In this document: in pieces, positions 1-7,715 of the stretch
How the letters are laid out: each line of letters opens with the position of its first letter
Position numbering within the stretch: position 1 is the first letter of the stretch
Source of the DNA: Campylobacterales bacterium
GTDB lineage: Bacteria > Campylobacterota > Campylobacteria > Campylobacterales > JAADDG01
DNA length: 9,758 nucleotides
Direction: 5' to 3'
NCBI GenBank assembly: GCA_027009865.1
Contig: JALVCR010000192.1
Span: 1 to 9,758 of the forward strand
Notes under the pieces: model-generated
The model's input: only the letters and a program-made list of their open reading frames with translations
What the model was told of the DNA's origin: nothing
Databases searched by the model: none
Made by a program: the position numbers and the translations under genes

Positions 1-354
1 AACGGAGGGGATGCGAATTTAATTTTGAAAGCTCACGATGATGTAAACGTAACAGAGGGAGATAGCGGATATAGGGAGTTTAATATAACTTTAGAGTTTA
101 ACAGAGCCGTTACTTCTACGGTTGAGGTTGAGTATCATACCGAAGATATCACAGCTACAGCCGGAGCGGATTATGAGGCTTTAAACGGCAAAGTTACCGT
201 AAATCCTGGAGAAAACAGCGTTACGATTCCAATAAAGATTTTAGGAGATACTATAAAAGAGAGCAATGAGACTTTCTCTTTGATTTTGGGTATTGGAGGA
301 GGAAATTTTGTTATTCCCGATTCAAATATTACAGTTACTATTGTAGATAATGAT
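1..354 (+). other. Calx-beta domain 1 (left edge cut)
   Basis: The module has the family pattern: an opening VNVTEGD strand, a TEDITATAGADY block, the GDTIKESNETF turn and a closing TIVDND. Calx-beta domains are immunoglobulin-like folds that bind calcium in exchangers and serve as spacers in adhesins. This copy shares its opening with copy 3 and its EGDSG-aromatic-R segment with copy 2. It carries four acidic sequons, with Asn at residues 16, 28, 89 and 109. Confidence 0.85.
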
Positions 355-3300
355 GAAGATAGTTTCAGGCTTTCTGGAAGAGTTTTTGAAGATGTAAATG
401 GTGATCATCAGATTATGACTCCATCTTCAAATGTTTTAGTTAAACTCTATAAAGATAACGGGGATGAAATTATAAATGATTCTGATACTTTAGTTGATAG
501 CAAATATACCGATTCAAACGGTTCATATGCTTTTAATGTTAGAAATGGTGGAGTATATTTTGTAGCCATAGATTCCAAAAGTATAACGCCTCATGCCGGA
601 TTTAACTCAGGTTACAATATAAATTCAGTCTGGGCGGAGCAAACTTACGCTCCAAAAGGGGGGCTTTGCGCTGACGGAAATGGAGGAACATCTCAAAGAA
701 GCTCTAAAGGAAGCTGTTATGGCGGAAGAAGAGGAACATTAAGCGATGATTTTTCCACTATAGGCAAAATAGAGCATGTTGCCAAAGTGGAGATTACCGA
801 TTCTAACGTCAGCGATTTAGATTTTGGTTTTAGTTTTAATGTAGTAACCAATATAAATGATTCAAGTAATCTTCAGGGAAGTTTTAGGCAGTTTATAAAA
901 AATGCAAATGCCATAAAGGGAGCAAATCATATGAGATTTGTTCCAAGCGTTTTAAAAAACGCTTCCAAATGGTGGAGTGTTAAGTTAAACTCCGCTCTTC
1001 CTCTTATAAAAGATGGTAAGACCGTAATTGACGGAGAAGCTTACGATTTAAGCGATGGAGTTACGGTAAGGGATGATAATTTTGGCTATATTTTAGCTGA
1101 GGAGAAAGTTGGAGTTGGGGGAGACGGAGTTGAAGATAGCGGGGATGAGGCTATTTTGCCAGATTTTTCAAAAAAAGAGTTTGAAATTGACGCAAATGAT
1201 AAATTTGCTTCTGCAGGAAGCGGCGAAACTTCAAAGGCGGTTATTATTTTTAAATCCTCTAATAATATTATAAAAAATATCTCCATTTTCAATGCCGCAA
1301 GAAACAATATAGAAAATGACAGCAAAAGTTCTGCTATTTTAACAGCAAGCGGAACAAATAATAAAATTGAGCAAAACTTTATAGGTCCAAGAGCCGACGG
1401 AAGCGATCCGGGAGCCGGTAAGAGAGTAAATGACGCAATTTACCATAAAAGCGGTTATGCCCTGATAACAAAAAATTATGTAGCCTATAACCACTATACT
1501 GGAATTTGGGCATCAAGCGATTGCGATGTTACCTATAACTATCTAAATTATCCCTCTTTTGAGCCTTTGGGGGATGGAATTACTTATGAAGATAGCAACA
1601 AAGATAATATCTCTATTAAATATAACTACATAGAAAATGCCGAAGCTTACGGAATAGAAGGATGGGGAGCCAATAGTTCGGTTGTCATAGAACAAAATAC
1701 TATCTCTTCAAACGGAAGGGGAGATAACGATTCAAACAATGAAGGAGAAAATGGAGGAATTAGAATATATGGAAACGATAATAGAATAAGATTTAATTTG
1801 ATAAAAAATCATCCGGGAGCTGGAATAGTGATAGCTTCTGGAAAGAGAAATTTAATTAGTAAAAACTCAATCTATGCAAACGATGGTCTGTCTTTGGATA
1901 TAGATCAAACTCACACAAGCGGAAATATAAACGGAGACGGAGTCAATCCAAATGACGGGCAAACCTTTTCAAACAGGCCAAATAAGGGGCTTGATTATCC
2001 CATCATAACTTATGTTTCAAAAAACGGTAATAATTTGAGAGTAAAGGGGTATGTTGGAAAAGAGAGTTCAAAGATAGACGCTTCTTTTACGATAGAGATT
2101 TATAAAGCTTTGGATGACGGTAAAAGCAATGGTGAAGCTGAGGAGGGAGATGGAAAATCACTCCCTCACGGAAAAGCCAAAATTTATATAGGAAGCTGCG
2201 AGGCTTCGCATGGGGATTTTGACTGCACTTTGCCTTTAAATTCCATCTCTTATAATAACGGGGATATTTTAACGGCTTTGGCGATAGATTCAAATAACAA
2301 TACTTCAGAATTTGGATGTATGAAGGATGAAGTAAACGATATAGTAATTTCCGCTGCATCTTCCCCTTCGGTTATGGAGGGAGACAGCGGATGGAGAGAT
2401 ATGAATTTTACAATATCTCTAAATAAACCGGCTACAAGCGGTATTAGTTTTACCTATAAGACTGAAGATTTAAACGCTACTGTAGCAGATAGCGATTATG
2501 AAGAGATTTCTCCCACTACCGTTACTTTGGATGAAGGGATTACCTCTTATACAATAAAAGTTAGAATAAAGGGAGATAAGAAATTTGAAAACAATGAAAC
2601 TTTAAAGCTTGTTCTTTATAATATTCAAAACGCTTCTTTCTCAAATTCCAAAAGCTCTTTGGAGATTGTTGGAACAATAGTCAATGACGATAGCAACGGG
2701 AAACCTTTCGCTTGTGATGATACGATGTATATGTCCTCTAATAGCATGGAGGAACCTAATAAGATAAAACTATATTTTATTGATACTCAAAACCATCCTT
2801 TTAATTTTATTCAAATAGGAAACGCCTATAAAGATACCTATAACGCTTTGGGATATAATCCAAAAGATAATTTTCTATATGCTCTTTTTGAAAAACATCT
2901 TTTAAAGATAGATAGCGAGGGAGAGGTTACCGATTTGGGAGAAGTTTCGGGGCTTCCTTCATATCAGCTCTATTCTGGAACTTTTGATCATAACGGATAC
3001 TATTATGTAGCAGGAAAGTATGATGATAGCGATCCAAATATTTATAAAATAGATATAGATCAGATGAAAGTTATAGATACGATTACTATGAAAGAGAATA
3101 TAATCGTTTACGATTTTGCTTTCGATAAGGAAGATAAATATCTCTTAACTGTGGATGATAAGGATAAAAGATTTACAAAAATTTCTATAATTGATGGTAA
3201 TGTTACCAAAATAGGACCGGTGCATACTAATTTTACTTGCGGAGCTGCATATAGGGATGTGGATGGTAGATTTTTTATAAGCGATAGTGCTCAGGGTAAA

Positions 3301-6189
3301 TTTTACGAGTTTGATATCAATACTGGAGAGAAATTTTATCTCTCAAAATCGAAAGTAGCACATTTAAGTGATGGAGCTAATTGTCCGAATGCTCATTTGA
3401 TATTTAACGATTATGGGGATGCTCCTTTAAGCTATGGAAGCGCTAAAAACTATATTATTCAAAGTGTAAAACTTGGAAACAAGATAGATCACGACAGTGA
3501 ACCTTTATATAGCAATAACGCTTTAGGAGACGATGAGAGAGACGAAGCCGATGAGGATGGAGTTAGAATAGACGGGGAGAATCCAAACGGCAAGGTTTTA
3601 TATAGGAATGAGACCTATAATTTGCAAGCTTCAGTGACTGGAGGTGGATACCTTAGTGTTTGGGCGGATTTAAATAGAGACGGAGATTTTGAAGATGTTA
3701 ATGAAAAGATAGTCTCCGATAAAAATATAACTTCAAAATCTATAGATATTAATTTTACCATTCCAAATAACGCCGCTTTGGGAGTTACATATCTTAGGGC
3801 AAGATTTAGCACTCAACAAAATCTCTCTCCTTCTCAAACTGCAATAGATGGAGAGAGTGAAGATTATAAAATCATTATAGATAAAAAAGATTACAATATA
3901 TCCATAGAGGATGTAAACGTAACAGAAGGAGATGATGGAGAGGATAAAGAGGTATCTTTAAGAGTTAGTTTAAGCAATGAGCCGCCTCTTGGCAGCGGAG
4001 GAGTTAGAGTTAATTATTTCACTGAAGATAACAGCGCTAAAGCGGGAGTTGATTATGACTCAAAAAGCGGGGTTTTAACGTTTGCAATAGGAGAGAGTGA
4101 AAAGAATATAACCATAACAATTCACGGAGACAATATTCCTGAAGCTAATAAAGACTTTTTTGTAAAACTTACAAATGCAAGAACAGTGCACTCCTCTTCC
4201 ATACCCGTAAATATCTCTCATGGGGAGGGAAAAGTTACTATTGTAAATGATGATCACAGCTCTTTTGATGTGGTTGATACCGATATTGCGCTATCTTCTT
4301 ATCAAAGCGGAAAAGGGATTAAGACCAAAATAGCTTCAAAAGAGTTTGGTTTGAAAATTGTAAATATTGTGGGAAATTTGGTGGGAGATTTTTATGAAAC
4401 CAATCCTTTAATTCCATCTATGCCGTTTTTACTCTTTTTGAAAGAGGGAAATGAGACATCGATACTTAAAGACTCAAGTGGAAATCCTTTAATAGCCGTT
4501 ATAATTCCAGGTTCCTCTTTTACTACGGTAAATGGAATAAAAATTGATAAAGCCATAAAAAGCGCGAGAATTAGATTAAAATATATAGATTTATATTCCA
4601 TTTTCAATCAGATAAACGATCCTTGCATTATACATAGCATAAATCAGGGAAATTTAAATCTTCTACCGCAATGTGTTGATAATTCCAATAAATATAGAGA
4701 TGCTTTTGGAGAGAGCGCTTTTAACAGATGCGTAGTAAATAACGGCTCTCCCTGCACTCCTTCAAAGCATGGAGTCGGAAACCCTCCTTATGACCATATT
4801 TATGGATGTTATGAATGCACGGCTGACGCTTTGGGAAATATAGTAGATTCAAGCGATACTTTCGCTATAAGACCTGATAAGTTTGAGATAGATTTTAACT
4901 CTTCTAAAGTAACGGCCGGAGAGATTTTCAAAATAGATTTTAAGGCTTTAAAATATAATTCAAACTCTACCGTACCAAACTATAACGAAATAAACGGAAC
5001 TTCGTTTAAAGTGGAATATAATGAAACAAAAAGCGGATGTTATGAAGGTAACATGAGCTTTTTATCTTCTCTTGGATTTAATGACGGAAATATGAGCGTG
5101 AATGCTAAATATAGCGAAATAGGCAAAATAATATTTAAAATAGAGGAGATAAACGGATATGAGTTTGCAAAAACAGATGCAGACGATACGAACGATTCTT
5201 TAAGATTAATAGAGGGAGTCTCTAAGAATCTATCTTTCTTGCCAAAAGAGTTTGATATAGATTGGGATTTATCCCAAGAAGGAAGAGGTTTTTCTTATTA
5301 CAGCAACGATTTAACTCACATGGGAGCAAAAGTTAGTCTAAATATTACGGCCAGATCTAAAACGGGAGAAATCGTTAGAAACTATAAAGGTGGATGTTAC
5401 GCAAAAGATGTAAATTTAAAAATTAATTTTGATATAGATTCAAATAGCTCCAGTTTGCATCTTAAATATCTTGATTACGATGTTTTGGGAGTTTTGCAGG
5501 ATGGAGGAGTCTTTTCTCCTATGAGCGATCTAAATTTTACAATTAATATAGACGATTCCAATTTTAGCAACGGTAAAGCTGTAAAAGTTTATAAAGTCGG
5601 TTTTGAGAGAAATTCGACTTCTCCTATGGAACCTACCATTTTGCAAATAAATGATATTAATGCAAGTAATAGCGATGGAGTTTACGGGTATAAAAGTAAA
5701 CCCGATAGAAAAGCTCTTTTTTATTACGGAAGAGTAAATACTGTTAATTATATAGAAGGTATAAGTCCGATAAATACAAAAATATATTATGAAGTCTATT
5801 GCAAGGATTGCAATAAATCAAAATACTCTATAGATGAAAACAAAACAAGCATAAATTCTGCTTTTTGGTATCAAAATCTATTTCATACAGATGCTTCATG
5901 CGGTTTTATTCAAAATGCTATTTCCAAAAAAGGAACCACAAATATAAATATAAATTCCTCTTTTGTTTTGGGAAGCGAGGATATAAATATGACAAATTCA
6001 AATGCCCCATATTCCGATACTATTAGATTAATACCCTCCGGATGGCTTGCTCCTTTATCCTCTTCCTATAGAGAGTTTTCTGTAACTTTCTTTAATCCAA
6101 ACACTCATTGGGCTGGTGAAGGAAGACTTGGGCATACGGTCGATGAGAAGATAGAAGTTACAAGAAGAAACAGAAAAATAGAGTGGTAA
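1..6189 (+). CDS. Giant modular surface/exported protein (Calx-beta, beta-helix, GEVED-like, MshQ-like C-terminus), 5' end outside window
   Basis: The frame is open from base 1, so the true start and any signal peptide lie upstream; the TTG at 25 is only an internal Leu codon. The 2062 visible residues read as a string of extracellular modules: Calx-beta (about 1-118), SdrD-B-like (122-200), a Cys-containing linker, parallel beta-helix (about 281-640) with a following beta-sandwich, Calx-beta (780-897), propeller-like (922-1115), GEVED-like (1136-1296), Calx-beta (1298-1418) and a Cys-rich region (1420-2062) ending in Lys-Ile-Glu-Trp. There are about 20 Cys, 11 of them in the last region, which suggests disulphides outside the cytoplasm. 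I see no membrane helix and no LPXTG sortase signal. Thirty D/E-x-N-x-S/T sequons are present. The likely role is adhesion or cell-surface display, possibly linked to a pilus; this is inferred from architecture alone. The substrate and the secretion route are not visible. Confidence 0.93.
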   Translation, partial: NGGDANLILKAHDDVNVTEGDSGYREFNITLEFNRAVTSTVEVEYHTEDITATAGADYEALNGKVTVNPGENSVTIPIKILGDTIKESNETFSLILGIGGGNFVIPDSNITVTIVDNDEDSFRLSGRVFEDVNGDHQIMTPSSNVLVKLYKDNGDEIINDSDTLVDSKYTDSNGSYAFNVRNGGVYFVAIDSKSITPHAGFNSGYNINSVWAEQTYAPKGGLCADGNGGTSQRSSKGSCYGGRRGTLSDDFSTIGKIEHVAKVEITDSNVSDLDFGFSFNVVTNINDSSNLQGSFRQFIKNANAIKGANHMRFVPSVLKNASKWWSVKLNSALPLIKDGKTVIDGEAYDLSDGVTVRDDNFGYILAEEKVGVGGDGVEDSGDEAILPDFSKKEFEIDANDKFASAGSGETSKAVIIFKSSNNIIKNISIFNAARNNIENDSKSSAILTASGTNNKIEQNFIGPRADGSDPGAGKRVNDAIYHKSGYALITKNYVAYNHYTGIWASSDCDVTYNYLNYPSFEPLGDGITYEDSNKDNISIKYNYIENAEAYGIEGWGANSSVVIEQNTISSNGRGDNDSNNEGENGGIRIYGNDNRIRFNLIKNHPGAGIVIASGKRNLISKNSIYANDGLSLDIDQTHTSGNINGDGVNPNDGQTFSNRPNKGLDYPIITYVSKNGNNLRVKGYVGKESSKIDASFTIEIYKALDDGKSNGEAEEGDGKSLPHGKAKIYIGSCEASHGDFDCTLPLNSISYNNGDILTALAIDSNNNTSEFGCMKDEVNDIVISAASSPSVMEGDSGWRDMNFTISLNKPATSGISFTYKTEDLNATVADSDYEEISPTTVTLDEGITSYTIKVRIKGDKKFENNETLKLVLYNIQNASFSNSKSSLEIVGTIVNDDSNGKPFACDDTMYMSSNSMEEPNKIKLYFIDTQNHPFNFIQIGNAYKDTYNALGYNPKDNFLYALFEKHLLKIDSEGEVTDLGEVSGLPSYQLYSGTFDHNGYYYVAGKYDDSDPNIYKIDIDQMKVIDTITMKENIIVYDFAFDKEDKYLLTVDDKDKRFTKISIIDGNVTKIGPVHTNFTCGAAYRDVDGRFFISDSAQGKFYEFDINTGEKFYLSKSKVAHLSDGANCPNAHLIFNDYGDAPLSYGSAKNYIIQSVKLGNKIDHDSEPLYSNNALGDDERDEADEDGVRIDGENPNGKVLYRNETYNLQASVTGGGYLSVWADLNRDGDFEDVNEKIVSDKNITSKSIDINFTIPNNAALGVTYLRARFSTQQNLSPSQTAIDGESEDYKIIIDKKDYNISIEDVNVTEGDDGEDKEVSLRVSLSNEPPLGSGGVRVNYFTEDNSAKAGVDYDSKSGVLTFAIGESEKNITITIHGDNIPEANKDFFVKLTNARTVHSSSIPVNISHGEGKVTIVNDDHSSFDVVDTDIALSSYQSGKGIKTKIASKEFGLKIVNIVGNLVGDFYETNPLIPSMPFLLFLKEGNETSILKDSSGNPLIAVIIPGSSFTTVNGIKIDKAIKSARIRLKYIDLYSIFNQINDPCIIHSINQGNLNLLPQCVDNSNKYRDAFGESAFNRCVVNNGSPCTPSKHGVGNPPYDHIYGCYECTADALGNIVDSSDTFAIRPDKFEIDFNSSKVTAGEIFKIDFKALKYNSNSTVPNYNEINGTSFKVEYNETKSGCYEGNMSFLSSLGFNDGNMSVNAKYSEIGKIIFKIEEINGYEFAKTDADDTNDSLRLIEGVSKNLSFLPKEFDIDWDLSQEGRGFSYYSNDLTHMGAKVSLNITARSKTGEIVRNYKGGCYAKDVNLKINFDIDSNSSSLHLKYLDYDVLGVLQDGGVFSPMSDLNFTINIDDSNFSNGKAVKVYKVGFERNSTSPMEPTILQINDINASNSDGVYGYKSKPDRKALFYYGRVNTVNYIEGISPINTKIYYEVYCKDCNKSKYSIDENKTSINSAFWYQNLFHTDASCGFIQNAISKKGTTNININSSFVLGSEDINMTNSNAPYSDTIRLIPSGWLAPLSSSYREFSVTFFNPNTHWAGEGRLGHTVDEKIEVTRRNRKIEW
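40..63 (+). repeat. 24-bp Calx-beta opening repeat, copy A
   Basis: These bases encode DVNVTEGD and match 3910-3933 at 23 of 24 positions; the one difference is a synonymous G/A in the Glu codon. The flanking codons differ, so the identity is confined to this block. Confidence 0.85.
364..600 (+). other. SdrD-B/Cna-B-like domain
   Basis: The segment reads LSGRVFEDVNGDHQ, then a VLVKLYKDNG strand, then a TDSNGSYAF turn. This is the usual pattern of prealbumin-like B domains found as stalk units in surface proteins (a D-x-N-x-D-like calcium loop followed by G-x-Y-x-F). One acidic sequon has its Asn at residue 173. The domain name is assigned by pattern only. Confidence 0.65.
841..1920 (+). other. 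Right-handed parallel beta-helix region
   Basis: A VVTNINDS...GSFRQFIKNANA entry motif, typical of secreted beta-helix proteins, is followed by repeated short strands rich in Asn stacks and Ile (NNIIKNISIF, NNKIEQNFI, YNYIENAEAYGI, NRIRFNLIKNHPGAGI, KRNLISKNSIY). These are the PbH1-type coils of pectate-lyase-like folds. I see no clear catalytic set, so structural or glycan-binding use is as likely as enzymatic use. The segment has N-x-S/T sites, but none has an acidic residue at -2. Confidence 0.75.
2338..2691 (+). other. Calx-beta domain 2
   Basis: It has the same pattern as copy 1: VMEGDSGWRDMNFT, YKTEDLNATVADSDY, GDKKFENNETL and closing TIVNDD. Acidic sequons have Asn at residues 802, 825 and 865. 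It joins the post-helix beta-sandwich, which ends in an ALAIDSNNNTSEF strand, to the propeller-like segment. Confidence 0.85.
2764..3345 (+). other. Propeller-like domain (DUF6923-type pattern)
   Basis: Repeating blades can be read as NALGYNPKDNFLYALF, HLLKIDSEGEVTDLG, GYYYVAGKYD, NIYKIDIDQMKVIDTI, FAFDKEDKYLLTVD and GRFFISDSAQGKFYEFD. These resemble the blade pattern of large secreted proteins in which this domain sits next to GEVED and SdrD-B modules. One acidic sequon has its Asn at residue 1067. The family name is from memory and should be tested by profile search. Confidence 0.55.
3406..3885 (+). other. GEVED-like domain with calcium-loop motif
   Basis: It opens with NDYGDAPLSYGSA, continues through an acidic GDDERDEADEDGV stretch, has a VWADLNRDGDFEDVNE loop and closes with AIDGESEDYKI, the equivalent of the GEVEDY signature. 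The loop at residues 1223-1232 (D-x-N-x-D-G-D-F-x-D) looks like an EF-hand/dockerin-type calcium site. Acidic sequons have Asn at residues 1242 and 1251. Confidence 0.7.
3892..4254 (+). other. Calx-beta domain 3
   Basis: The opening is NISIEDVNVTEGD. It continues with YFTEDNSAKAGVDYDSKSG, EKNITITIHGDNIPEANKDF and closing TIVNDD. Acidic sequons have Asn at residues 1299, 1306 and 1369. Its opening is nearly identical to that of copy 1 at the DNA level. Confidence 0.87.
3910..3933 (+). repeat. 24-bp Calx-beta opening repeat, copy B
   Basis: This is the partner of 40-63 and encodes the same DVNVTEGD, including a D-V-N-V-T sequon. It lies 3.87 kb away in the same gene and orientation. Confidence 0.85.
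4258..6186 (+). other. Cys-rich MshQ/DUF6701-like C-terminal region
   Basis: It contains FAIRPDKFEIDF (from residue 1621), a signature of MshQ-type proteins, and ends with a HWAGEGRLGHTVD strand and a terminal RKIEW. Eleven Cys occur mostly in pairs, including C-x-x-C at IYGCYEC and YCKDC. Two related modules each pair an F-x-P-x-x-F-x-I-D opening with a downstream GCY: residues 1621-1680 and 1746-1799. MshQ is encoded with type IV pilins in MSHA loci, so a pilus link is possible, but the upstream genes are not in view. Fifteen acidic sequons fall here, about one per 43 residues. Confidence 0.6.
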
Positions 6190-6217
6190 AAACAAAGCCA
6201 AAAAGGCTTTGTTTTTT
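6188..6217. terminator. Bidirectional rho-independent terminator
   Basis: A perfect 9-bp stem (6191-6199 with 6205-6213, arm AACAAAGCC) has a five-A loop. It is followed on the plus strand by a T run (6212-6217) and preceded by an A run (6188-6192), which gives T's on the minus strand. It can therefore end both the giant gene and the convergent glnA. The stem lies between the two stop codons, and the plus-strand T run enters the glnA stop. Confidence 0.85.
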
Positions 6218-7643
6218 AGCAAGAGTATGTGGATAGAAACTCGTAAGCTGTAGGTCTTGCCTCATCTGGCCAAACTTGAGTTTCAAATTTATATTGTTTG
6301 TAAGTTTTCAAAAATTCATCTGTCATTACAGGTTTTAGGAAATTGTCATCATCATCTAATGCGTCCAAAGCTTCTCTTAGGGTATGAGGCATTTGCTCGA
6401 TACCTTTTTCTTTAATCTCCTCTTCTGTTAACTCAAATAGATCTTCATCCATCGGACCTACAGGCTCTATTTTGTTTTTGATTCCGTCAAGTCCCGCAAG
6501 CAGCATTGCAGTAAAAGCAAGATAAGGACAAGATGAGCTGTCAGGGAATCTAAACTCTGTTCTTACGGCTTTCTCGCTTGCTCCATAAGGAATTCTACAG
6601 CTTGCAGATCTGTTTTGAGAAGAGTATGTTAAAATGCTTGGAGCTTCAAATCCAGGAATCAATCTTTTATAAGAGTTTGTTGTAGGATTAGTAAAAGCAG
6701 CTACTGCTTTTGCATGTTTTAATACTCCGCCTATATAGTGTAGAGCGGTTTGGCTTAAGTTTGCATAGCCGTCTCCGGCAAAAAGATTTTTTCCATCTTT
6801 CCAGATAGATTGGTGAACGTGCATACCGTTTCCGTTGTCTCCATATAGAGGTTTAGGCATGAAAGTAGCTGTTTTTCCGTTTAGATGAGCTACCATTTTT
6901 ACTACATATTTATATTTTTGAACATTATCGGCAGCTTCAACTAAATCTCCAAATTTTACGCCTATTTCTCCTTGAGCTTGAGCAACTTCGTGGTGTCCTA
7001 AAACGATCTCTAATCCGATTTCCTCTAAAACCTGCATCATCTCAGCTCTTAGATCCATCATAGAATCTGTTGGAGGAACAGGGAAATAACCGCCTTTTGT
7101 TCTTGGTCTGTGGCCTGAGTTGTAATCTTCGTCATAGATTCTATCGTCATTCCATTTACCTTCTATAGAATCGACTCTATAGTGGGATTCATGAATCTCA
7201 TCTTTAATAATCACATCATCAAAGATAAAAAATTCATTTTCAGGGCCAAAATATGCTATATCGCCTATACCTGACTCTTTTAGATGCTGCAAGGCTTTTT
7301 TAGCTATGCTTCTTGGACATTTTTCGTAAAGCTCTCCTTTATAGATATCATAAACATCACAGATTACAATTACGGTAGGATCGGCTGTAAAAGGATCCAA
7401 GAAAGCTGTAGGGATATCGGGCTTTAAAATCATGTCTGATTTATTGATAGGCTGCCAAGCTTCGATGGATGACCCGTCAAAAGGGAAACCTCTCTCAAGC
7501 ATATCTTTATCTACCGCTTTTAGATTGTATGTTAGATGGTGCCAAGCGCCTTTGATGTCTGTAAATCTAAGATCTAAAAACTTTACTTCATTCTCTTCGC
7601 AGAACTTGAAAAACTCGTCTATGTTGTTAACAAATTTACCCAT
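6216..7643 (-). CDS. glnA: Glutamine synthetase, type I
   Basis: GlnA makes glutamine from glutamate, ammonia and ATP in the cytoplasm and is the entry point for ammonia assimilation. The 475 residues are close to the usual GSI length (about 470), and the sequence aligns throughout with E. coli GlnA. Visible landmarks are the FDGSS loop (55-59), metal ligands in GPENE (E135, E137), HHEVA (217-221), GMHVH (H275), [10 protein letters not shown] (319-328), the flap Glu in GFEAP (E333), NRSAS (344-348) and RTEFRFPD (E363). The adenylylation region reads DLFELTEEE, so the usual Tyr is Phe403. The start ATG has an AGGAG site 5 nt upstream. Its stop abuts the shared terminator. It may be transcribed from its own promoter in the 72-bp gap, and also by read-through from the hisJ-like gene, since no terminator is seen between them. 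Confidence 0.98.
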   Translation of the reverse strand: MGKFVNNIDEFFKFCEENEVKFLDLRFTDIKGAWHHLTYNLKAVDKDMLERGFPFDGSSIEAWQPINKSDMILKPDIPTAFLDPFTADPTVIVICDVYDIYKGELYEKCPRSIAKKALQHLKESGIGDIAYFGPENEFFIFDDVIIKDEIHESHYRVDSIEGKWNDDRIYDEDYNSGHRPRTKGGYFPVPPTDSMMDLRAEMMQVLEEIGLEIVLGHHEVAQAQGEIGVKFGDLVEAADNVQKYKYVVKMVAHLNGKTATFMPKPLYGDNGNGMHVHQSIWKDGKNLFAGDGYANLSQTALHYIGGVLKHAKAVAAFTNPTTNSYKRLIPGFEAPSILTYSSQNRSASCRIPYGASEKAVRTEFRFPDSSSCPYLAFTAMLLAGLDGIKNKIEPVGPMDEDLFELTEEEIKEKGIEQMPHTLREALDALDDDDNFLKPVMTDEFLKTYKQYKFETQVWPDEARPTAYEFLSTYSC

Positions 7644-7663
7644 GGAGACTCCTAATATATAGA

Positions 7664-7692
7664 ATTATAAGCAGCATTGTATCACAAAAAAT
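7664..7692 (-). promoter_or_regulatory. Candidate glnA promoter region
   Basis: On the minus strand an extended -10, TGATACAAT (7677-7685), follows a T-rich stretch, as in Campylobacter sigma-70 promoters that lack a clear -35. A second -10-like TATAAT lies at 7664-7669, but it would leave a very short leader. The first would place the start near 7670 with a leader of about 27 nt. Which one is used cannot be told from sequence. Confidence 0.45.
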
Positions 7693-7715
7693 ATAAAAGA
7701 ATTTGTTTAATATGA

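Noticed and set aside
25..27. TTG as start codon of the giant gene
   Set aside because: The frame is open to base 1, there is no ribosome site, and it would cut into a Calx-beta strand.
1086..1325. Minus-strand open frame of 79 codons inside the giant gene
   Set aside because: It lies wholly antisense to a well-supported domain protein, is low in complexity and has no recognisable domain; the same holds for the frames at 2087-2359, 3615-3812, 4075-4257 and 4392-4607.
841..1920. Beta-helix as a pectate lyase or other polysaccharide lyase
   Set aside because: No catalytic Asp/Arg set could be recognised, and the entry motif is shared with many non-enzymatic secreted proteins.
7432..7662. Plus-strand open frame of 76 codons over the glnA start
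   Set aside because: It is the antisense of conserved glnA codons, with no family resemblance.
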